Under the pieces are notes generated by a model. That model was given only the letters and a program-made list of their open reading frames with translations, searched no databases and had not been told where the DNA came from. Of a DNA stretch of 64,000 nt, positions 57,239 to 64,000 are shown piece by piece. Location of the stretch: positions 32,229-96,228 of the forward strand of contig JABANP010000179.1 in NCBI GenBank assembly GCA_013115135.1, given 5' to 3'. The translations under genes were made by a program, and so were the position numbers. How positions within the stretch are numbered: the first letter of the stretch is position 1; each line of letters begins with the position of its first letter. Source of the DNA: Perkinsus olseni. Lineage: Eukaryota > Perkinsozoa > Perkinsida > Perkinsidae.

Positions 57239-57659
57239 CAACAAGCAAAGTGGCGTCTGGTCTACACAATCCAACAACCTATGTACCACCGAAGTTACAT
57301 TAAATGAACGAACGTCTATTCAGCACGATCCTCAAATCGGGCCCCGCAGCTTAGCGCGTATCTTAAGGCGGTGTATCTTACGAGGGACAACCCTTTGTGT
57401 CATTGTTCAGTACGCTAGGTATCACAAGGCCAGTATCAGGCTTTCATTCGCGTACACCTTGCCATCACATCGACAGGTGAGATGAGGCTGGCTGTCAACG
57501 GAGATATTATGAACAACGTAAATGAGAGAGTTTGCAAGACTCAGCCACCAAGGTCGATCCATCGGACCAAGACCGGTGCTCCTACCCAGGACGAGAAACT
57601 TGTCCTGTGACGTAGACTTGTCGAAACGCAACGAGAGTATCTCCGAAGGGGAAACGAAG
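57239..57659. other. outer flank of the right arm
   Basis: Unique sequence next to GDH copy 4; it must contain whatever promoter copy 4 has. A minus-strand frame at 57422-57631 has protein-like composition and could be a downstream exon of the gene beginning at 57887, but no consistent splice join was found. Confidence 0.35.
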
Positions 57660-57887
57660 CTAGATTGTTCCTGTCTCCGATTGTGCTCCTGTAGTCAACA
57701 AACCCTTTATCAGAATGACGACTTGGTTAACAACATACAGCCAGAAAATGAAGTTGAGTATCCTCTGAAAAGTGCTCGGAGGCTCGGCAGGTCGGGCCAC
57801 GGGTTGAGCTGCTGCCGGCTGCTGTTGCTGCTCGCGGGAGGTAGATTTCTTCTTCTCGTCCTCCCCAGCAGGGACAGTGTGGTCCAC
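57660..57887 (-). CDS. small protein with one membrane helix, unrecognised
   Basis: A minus-strand frame (open about 70 bases further upstream, no ATG) encodes a charged, Gln/Pro/Ala-rich stretch followed by one hydrophobic helix (ILNFIFWLYVVNQVVILIKG) and a stop at 57660. An acceptor-like CTCAG lies just upstream near 57900, so it may be an internal or trans-spliced exon. It looks like the N-terminus of a membrane protein whose further exons are not found between here and the repeat arm at 57238. No family assigned. Confidence 0.3.
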   Translation of the reverse strand: MDHTVPAGEDEKKKSTSREQQQQPAAAQPVARPAEPPSTFQRILNFIFWLYVVNQVVILIKGLLTTGAQSETGTI

Positions 57888-58368
57888 GAATGGCTGAGTA
57901 TCTAAAAAAGAGCTGGCTCTCTCATAATGTCCGCCATCGCCGCCGGTCCGTTAAGCCTCAGAGGTTGGTCTGCAAGCAAGTTGATACTAATGGGTGTGCC
58001 CTAAAATATATTTCAACTTTCGGTACAACAACGCACGTAAGTGTTCGTGCTTCGTGTGTTACATACGGTATTCCATATTTACTATCATCTATTATTAGTA
58101 CATTAATGATCATGAACTTTTAAGTACTGAATATTGCACAATTTTACGAAGATGAGGATGCCACGACGAGAAGTGGACGATGGCATTGCAAGCCAAGGAA
58201 AAGCTCAGATTTAAAGCCTCTGTCCACCTTTGGATTCAGGTTGCTGGCCCGTTGATGGCTGCAGCATAGCTTCGACCTTTACACCCTGGCCTTGCAACAT
58301 TCCAACAGCAGCGGCATCAGGGACCGAGGCATTCTCTCCAACTCCAGGGTTGTCACCTATTGTGGACA

Positions 58369-59741
58369 CTATGACCAGCGACGAGCTTGACGAGCTACGG
58401 CCCGACCTCGAGCTTTCACGTAGGTGGCCATGTTGTTGGTGGACTTGACCACGTGGGCGAGTACGTACTGCACTTCTCTCTTCCTGTCCACATACAGCGC
58501 TCTTGATAGTAAGATGCTCCCAGACAGGATCGCCTGAAATAATGCTGCGTAGAAGTCAGCACAGCTTCTACACTCACGATGATTGAGGGCGCCGGTTGAA
58601 TGATGGCTTAACGAAACGCACAAGGTGAGAAGACGATGCTCACCGGGAATAAGTCTTTCAGTGCCTCGACCTTCTCAAAGGTCCTGAAGCTCCCTAACAC
58701 TGGCACAAACGAGAACATACCGCCAAAACCTGCAATAATATCGTACCACTCCTTCCCCAGATCACTCCTCAAAAGGCCCCTGACCTACCTATGAACTTCA
58801 TAAGGACCTCACAAGAGAACGTGAAGACGAGATAGAGCGTTATCCAGTAGCGAGCGGCCGTGAGGTCCGCTGTAGCCGTAAAGAGGATGCCCAGAATGAA
58901 CTCCACGAAATACTTTATCATCGACACCGAAGCCAACATAGTGTAGACGTTTTCATCCATCTGAAAGCATCAGGCCCTTCCCAACCGAGACGGTGAATCG
59001 AACGCGATCCCCGAAGTAATGAGCACCCAGCTTAGAATACTACCGCTGCCATTTGTTCGTTCGAGACCGCTCCGAATCTGTCATAAATTCTCCTCCTTTG
59101 CGGATCCGAGAGCAACTCCTGGCACTGCGCTATCTTCATAAACATCACCTGAAGAGAGAATGACGAGAAGGGCGGAAGACCCGAGTACCTCACCTCGCCC
59201 TCCGGAGTCGGATTGCGATCTGGATGGTACTGCAGCGAGGCCTGGCGATAAGCCCGCGACATGTCCCCCTCTGAAATACAAAGACATTTACACACATTAG
59301 GCGAGCGAGGCGAGACCATCACGTCAGCTGCTTCTGATACGAAGTTGTATATGATTTCGAATCAGAGAAACGTCCGGTAAGAAACTAGGACCTTAGGTCG
59401 GAGAATGAATCGTTTTATTGAAAATATACGTAGTAGAGTATCATGCGCTCATGAGACCTCTCGCGGGAATACACGGTTAACCTACTGGTGATAGACACGG
59501 CAGGGTCCAAGCCCAGCAGCTCATAACAGTTCTCCTCTGGTCGCTGTATCTCGTTCATCGCCACCAAGGCCAGCACGCCTACTGCCAACGCCATTCCTGA
59601 GCAGTCGAACGAGCAGTAAATGACGGCGACTGACTAGCCCTGTTGATGCTCACCAGTTCTCCGAGACCAGGTCCTGGCCGGTGACGTGAGGTACCTCACC
59701 AGAGGCCCGAGAATGAGGGCGTGTAGTAAAAAATTAGCCAT
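58369..59741 (-). CDS. J-domain (DnaJ-type) multi-pass membrane protein
   Basis: Exons 59654-59741, 59486-59596, 59194-59270, 59044-59148, 58789-58960, 58644-58729 and 58369-58533 join with correct phase through introns of 57, 215, 45, 83, 59 and 110 nt. After two hydrophobic N-terminal segments comes a J-domain: NCYELLGLDP, then RAYRQASLQYHPDRNP with the HPD motif, and AQCQELLSDPQRRRIYDRFG. Further membrane helices (YFVEFILGILF, WITLYLVFTF, FGGMFSFVPVL) follow. This would recruit Hsp70 to a membrane, probably the ER, in the manner of Sec63-like co-chaperones. The last exon is uncertain: one frame ends at 58369, but another with clearly protein-like sequence (VIVSTIGDNPGVGEN) runs to a stop at 58211, needing one extra base or a weak intron. 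Confidence 0.82.
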
Positions 59742-59948
59742 CGGAATGAGCAGTCAGCGGCTGCAGAATTTCGTCTCGCGCCAGCATCGACCTCAAGATA
59801 CGCACTATGAACAACGCCACATCGAAGCGGTATCGAAACTGTAGGTCGCCTTTTGCTTTACAGCTTGAACAAATGTTTGCAGTTCAGCCGTGAACGGCAT
59901 GAACAATGCTAGACGGTAATATATAGATAATATCGTTCATCAAAAAAT

Positions 59949-59978
59949 GACGCCGCCGTGAATTGAACCCGGGTTATT
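59949..59978 (-). other. tRNA 3'-half-like fragment
   Basis: On the minus strand, ACCCGGGTTCAATTCACGG followed by CGGCG resembles the T-arm and 3' acceptor strand of the tRNA-Asp genes in this window, with one mismatch in the T-stem. There is no matching D-arm, anticodon arm or 5' acceptor strand, because the Cu-ATPase stop codon lies a few bases away. Probably a tRNA-derived remnant, possibly with some 3'-end processing effect on the ATPase mRNA. Confidence 0.4.
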
Positions 59979-59985
59979 CACATGA

Positions 59986-62900
59986 TCACTCCTTTCCGAC
60001 TTTCCTGCCAGTCGCTTCTCGGATAGCCTTACTAAGATCCTCATCATGACCATATCTCGACTTAGTCCAGTACTGAATACTGAGCGAGTTGGTAACGACG
60101 ACCAGCGAGCTACAAGCCATAGCCACTCCCGCCACTTCAGGAGGTAAGGTGATGCCAGTAGGCGGGTAGAGGATGCCCGCCGCCAAGGGCAGCATGATGA
60201 TATTGAAGATGAAGGCCCAGAAGAGGTTGCGCCAGATGGTCCTGAAAATAGCTACTGTGATGATGATGAGCCGGCCCAACAGCGGACAGCCGACGATACA
60301 ACGATGCCACGGCAGCAGTGAATGCTCGATATATAGTTACAGTCTTTGGTCGGTGTATTCATACCAATGGTATTTTGATGTAGGGATGCTGTAATACCAT
60401 CGTGACGAATAGCGTGTTAATAAGTCAGGTTCAGACTCTCAGTAGTTGAGGCGAAATCAACTTCTCACATTATACTCCAAACAAATTCGGATTAAGACTC
60501 TACTGTTCACGAAGATGTAGTTTTCTATACAGTATTCATGTATAAACTACTGCACGTACCTATCAGCTAATATCAGTAGTGGACCTAACCATAATCACAT
60601 CGATGAATACCATACTAAAGTTAAAGACTCAAACACGCAGTATGTGCTGAGACATACTGGTTTTAGTGATTGGCATGTCGAAAGGGAATACACCAACACC
60701 GGGCAACAACGAGCGACGAACCGTCCTAACTTGTTCTCCCGAGACTTACTTTAGTGTCTGCCTCGACAACGCTATGAAGGGTGCTAGGCCTCTGAGACTG
60801 TGTATGACGACATCAGAAGCATCAGTAGACACGTCCACACCCGACCCAACAGCCACTCCAACGTCTGCTGCTGCCAGTGCTGGGCCATCATTCACACCAT
60901 CACCCACCATCAAAACGGTATTACCTGGGATAAAGCATGACAAGAAGGCACTGAGAGCTTCGACTACCGTTGAGCTTGAGACGTCTGATGAGGGCCATCT
61001 TGTCCGAGGGCTTCGCCTGGCCTATCACGTTCTCAATACCGAGATCGGCAGCAACCTTTTTAGCTGTGGCCTCGTGGTCTCCCGAGCACATCCAGACTGA
61101 CAGGTCGAGGGTGTATCTGAGCAGCGATGATCGTGCCTGGACGAAGCCGGACGAACACAGGCGAGAGGGAAAACGACATACGACCAAGAATTTGAAAGAT
61201 CTGCTATACCGCACGCACAATACGCATGGTTGCAGGACCCGAGATCACCTCAACTGATGAATAAGATCAGCGCTCTCCGGCCTTAGCCTGTCCTTCAAGG
61301 CTATGCATCCCTGTACCACACCATCAACAGCAGCAGCCACCACCACAGCACCATCGTCACGCTCTCTCTGCATCCACTGGACATACTCCATCATCCCCTT
61401 AGCCACGGTCTCGGAGCCGACCACCCAGGACAGATCGCCGCCGGCCCGAACATGATGACCATCAACATCACACTTCACACCAACCCCGGGGATGTTCTCG
61501 AAGCCTGTGACGGTGAGGGTCGAGTCAACCCCAGCCGGCGCCGCCCAAGCGCTGATGGCCGTAGCTATTGGGTGCTCTGAGTTGGCCTCGGCCGCGGCCA
61601 ACATCGCCTTAGCCCGGCTGTCTTCGAACCCTATGGTCTTGGTGACGCCAGGCTTTCCCTCAGTAAGGGTACCGGTCTTATCCAGTACAACAGCCATCTT
61701 CTTTTTGCGGTTACCGGCCACCTCGAAGACCTGGGCGTCCTTAACCAGGCAGCCAAGGCGTGTAGCCGCAGCACCCGTCGCCACAACGACCGCTGTGGGA
61801 GTGGCCAGACCCAAGGCACAAGGACAGGCCACCATCAGAATAGACAGCGCAAAACGAAAGACAAGCAAGGCTTTCTCTGCATCAGTCATATCAGCGGCCC
61901 TCTCGGGAGGACTTACAGCCGACACCACAGCCCACACGCAAACTACAATGGCGCAGAAGGCCAGGATGCCCGGAACGAACACCGCGGCCACCTTGTCCGT
62001 CGCTCGCTGGACCGCAGGCTTGGACGCCTGGGCGCTTTCCACCAGCTGAAGGATCCTCGCCAGGGCCGTCTGAGAGCCTACTCGAGTAGCTGTGAACTCC
62101 ATACCACCCGACACGCAGATCGAGCCGCCGACGACCTCATCACCCTCACCCTTCTTCACTGGCCTGCTCTCACCAGTCAACAGACTTTCATCACAAGCCG
62201 TGTTCAGACCGGCCATCACCACAGCACCGTCAGCAGGGACGTGCCCACCCGGAAGGACCTTCACGCGGTCGCCAATGTGCAGCAAGTCTACATCAATGGT
62301 CCGTAGTGACCCGTCCTCCTCTACTATGGTGGCATCCGTTGGCCGCTGGGAGGACAGTTCAGCAAGGGCGCTGGCTGTGCTAGCCTTCGCCCTGGACTCC
62401 AGCGCCTTACCCAGCAGCAACACCGTGATGAGGATGGTGGTGGTCTCGAAGAACATGCAGTCATTGAAGTCTGTATTGTGAGAGGTCATTCGACCACTGA
62501 TCAGCTCAGGAAGGTTGAGGAAGACCCAAACGGCCGAGTAAATGAAGGCCATGTTGGTCGCGAAGGAGACCAGAAAGTCCATCGAAAGGCTGCAGTGGGC
62601 CAGGCCTCTGACGGCGTGCTTGTGGAAAGCCCCAGCCACAATAGTACTGCACTGGGAACGCCGTTACTAAAAGCACTACAGGCAACCAGCAGCCTAATAA
62701 AGAACCCAGCATGGACATAGAGAGCACCTCGACGATGATGGCCAGAGGTATCGCTAGCAGTATACGATGCTTCAGGACAGGGTCCATGTGGTAGCCTGTG
62801 GAGGGGTTTCGAGGAGCCAGTCGCCACTGTGGACCAAGCTCAGCCAAGATGTCCCGGGCGCCGAGCTCGCGAGAGGGTACGTAGGAAATTTGTACTACGC

Positions 62901-63781
62901 CCGAGTCGCCGCTGGTCGACTCGAACAGGCCAACAACCCCGGGAGTGTTGTTCAGAATTTCACGTGCATCTTCAAATTCAACTCCAGCCGCTGGAGAGGT
63001 AGGGCAGACCCTCAGGACAGTGGGCTCAGCTGGGACTTGCCCTGGAGACCCTTTAGGACTGGCAACGGGCTGAGGATGAAAAAACGCCTTGATGGCCATT
63101 GACGAGCGTTCACCACTACCACCTTAACAATGTGCTCAACTCGAGCGTCATAGCCGATGCTCTCTATCGCCTCTGCTATCTTGTCAGCAGAGGATTTACC
63201 GATAATATACGTAACCGAGGCCATGCCTGACGAGGGAGGGCTGCCTTGGTCCAGCTAGTGGGAATGATTACCTTTGATGAGGTCAACGGCAACAGTCTTG
63301 ACACCATCCATGTTCCCTACTAGGCGCTCTATGCTGGCTACACAGGATGCACAGGACATACCAGATATCTAGGAGAATCTTAGGTCGAAGAGAGGCTCTG
63401 GCAGAATGGTTGCCTACACTTAAGACGGCGGTCTCAGTCGCCTCCTTAGCCTCGAACTTGGTGATACCAACAACTTCAGCTTCGAACCCTACACTTTCTA
63501 TAGTGTCTACTATTTCCTCTACAGGCTCCGACCCGGGCTGTAAATCAACTGAAGCAACAACAGATGGCGACTCCACCTTGAGTTATTTCGTATCTTGCGC
63601 GCTCAACCTAAAAGATACCATTACCTGCAGCCGCATGAATCTTGACTTCAGCCTTGGTAGTAACCAAATTGACACTACACGAGTCGACGAATGGCAAAGC
63701 ATTGACAGCGTTCTCGACCGTGCTCACGCAGGAGCTACAGGTCATCCCGCCGACCTTCACAATGACAGCGCCCGCCTGCAT
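59986..63781 (-). CDS. copper-transporting P1B-type ATPase, multi-exon, one frameshift
   Basis: Likely start at the Met at 63781. An HMA domain follows (GGMTCSSC, copper-binding Cys pair), then exon 63272-63368 with a second HMA (SGMSCASC), exon 63123-63226, the long exon 61249-63069, and exons 60968-61116, 60750-60924 and 59986-60241. All P-type landmarks are present: TGES, CPC in [12 protein letters not shown], phosphorylated Asp in DKTGT, SEHP and GDGVND. This matches Cu+ exporters of the ATP7/CopA type. At 62630-62633 a GGGG run on the coding strand breaks the frame before MDFLVSFA; three Gs restore it (YYCGWAFHKHAV). A 508-nt intron (60242-60749) precedes the last exon. The junction after the first HMA exon (near 63630) was not resolved cleanly. 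Confidence 0.9.
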
Positions 63782-64000
63782 GTCTGAGAGATAATCCAAT
63801 TCGTCGGTCCGGAAGACCGGTGAGGATGAAACGGTTGAAGACTCCGAGAATGACAATATGAGACAAGTGAAAATGAAACTGCGAGACGCTCGTCGCACCG
63901 AAGGGGTTAGAAGATACTCGAGCGTGACATGGTAAATTTGGTGCGCTTGCACGCATGCACACGTGGGCATGCGTGCAGAGTGCGTGAATTTGTCCTACAG

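Noticed and set aside
57422..57887. CLPTM1-family membrane protein truncated by the repeat arm
   Set aside because: The membrane helix and following frame loosely recall the family N-terminus, but no diagnostic motif aligns and the exon join is not supported.
1..64000. CRISPR arrays, insertion sequences, transposase or reverse-transcriptase genes, rRNA
   Set aside because: None seen; no regularly spaced repeats, no recognisable transposase, integrase or polymerase motifs, and no rRNA stretches.

Overview
The window is nuclear DNA of a eukaryote. Genes lie on both strands, many are split by very short GT-AG introns (often 34-60 nt), tRNA genes are scattered singly, and no bacterial operons are visible. 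The gene set (secreted subtilisin, cathepsin Z and S41-type proteases, a large ankyrin-fused NAD-dependent glutamate dehydrogenase, a type III-like phosphoglycerate dehydrogenase, a copper P-type ATPase) together with intron-poor multicopy metabolic genes beside intron-rich single-copy genes suggests an alveolate protist, most likely a Perkinsus-like perkinsozoan. That assignment is inference, not shown directly by the sequence.

Left third (1-23.5 kb): an S41-family protease cut by the window edge; a tandem, nearly identical pair of phosphoglycerate dehydrogenase genes; two identical tRNA-Asp genes; a coiled-coil membrane protein and a small three-exon gene that may be one gene; a nine-exon glucose-6-phosphate 1-epimerase; a possible AP2-like nuclear protein; tRNA-Gln; a ten-exon PIAS/SIZ-type SUMO E3 ligase; membrane and Ser/Thr-rich proteins; and a cathepsin Z-like cysteine protease. 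Several of these were rebuilt exon by exon, because single open frames do not show them.

Middle (23.5-36.3 kb): an unrecognised multi-exon gene, tRNA-Leu, a TBC-domain (Rab GAP) protein with an F-box-like start, a subtilisin-like serine protease, a long coiled-coil protein in many exons, and a two-RRM RNA-binding protein in six exons.

Right (36.3-64 kb): the dominant structure is a large imperfect inverted repeat. Each arm, about 8.3 kb (36476-44808 and 48875-57238), carries two tandem copies of the ankyrin-fused glutamate dehydrogenase. The arms flank about 4.1 kb of unique DNA holding another coiled-coil gene. Beyond the right arm lie a J-domain membrane protein and a copper-transporting P-type ATPase.

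A recurring oddity is single-base insertions, nearly all lengthening a short homopolymer, that break otherwise intact conserved genes: cathepsin Z, TBC, subtilisin, Cu-ATPase and two of the four dehydrogenase copies. Uncorrected long-read error is the simplest explanation, but pseudogenes and +1 frameshifting are not excluded. Glucose-6-phosphate epimerisation, serine synthesis from 3-phosphoglycerate and glutamate deamination are the metabolic functions represented. The rest are single-copy housekeeping or regulatory genes with no evident shared pathway.
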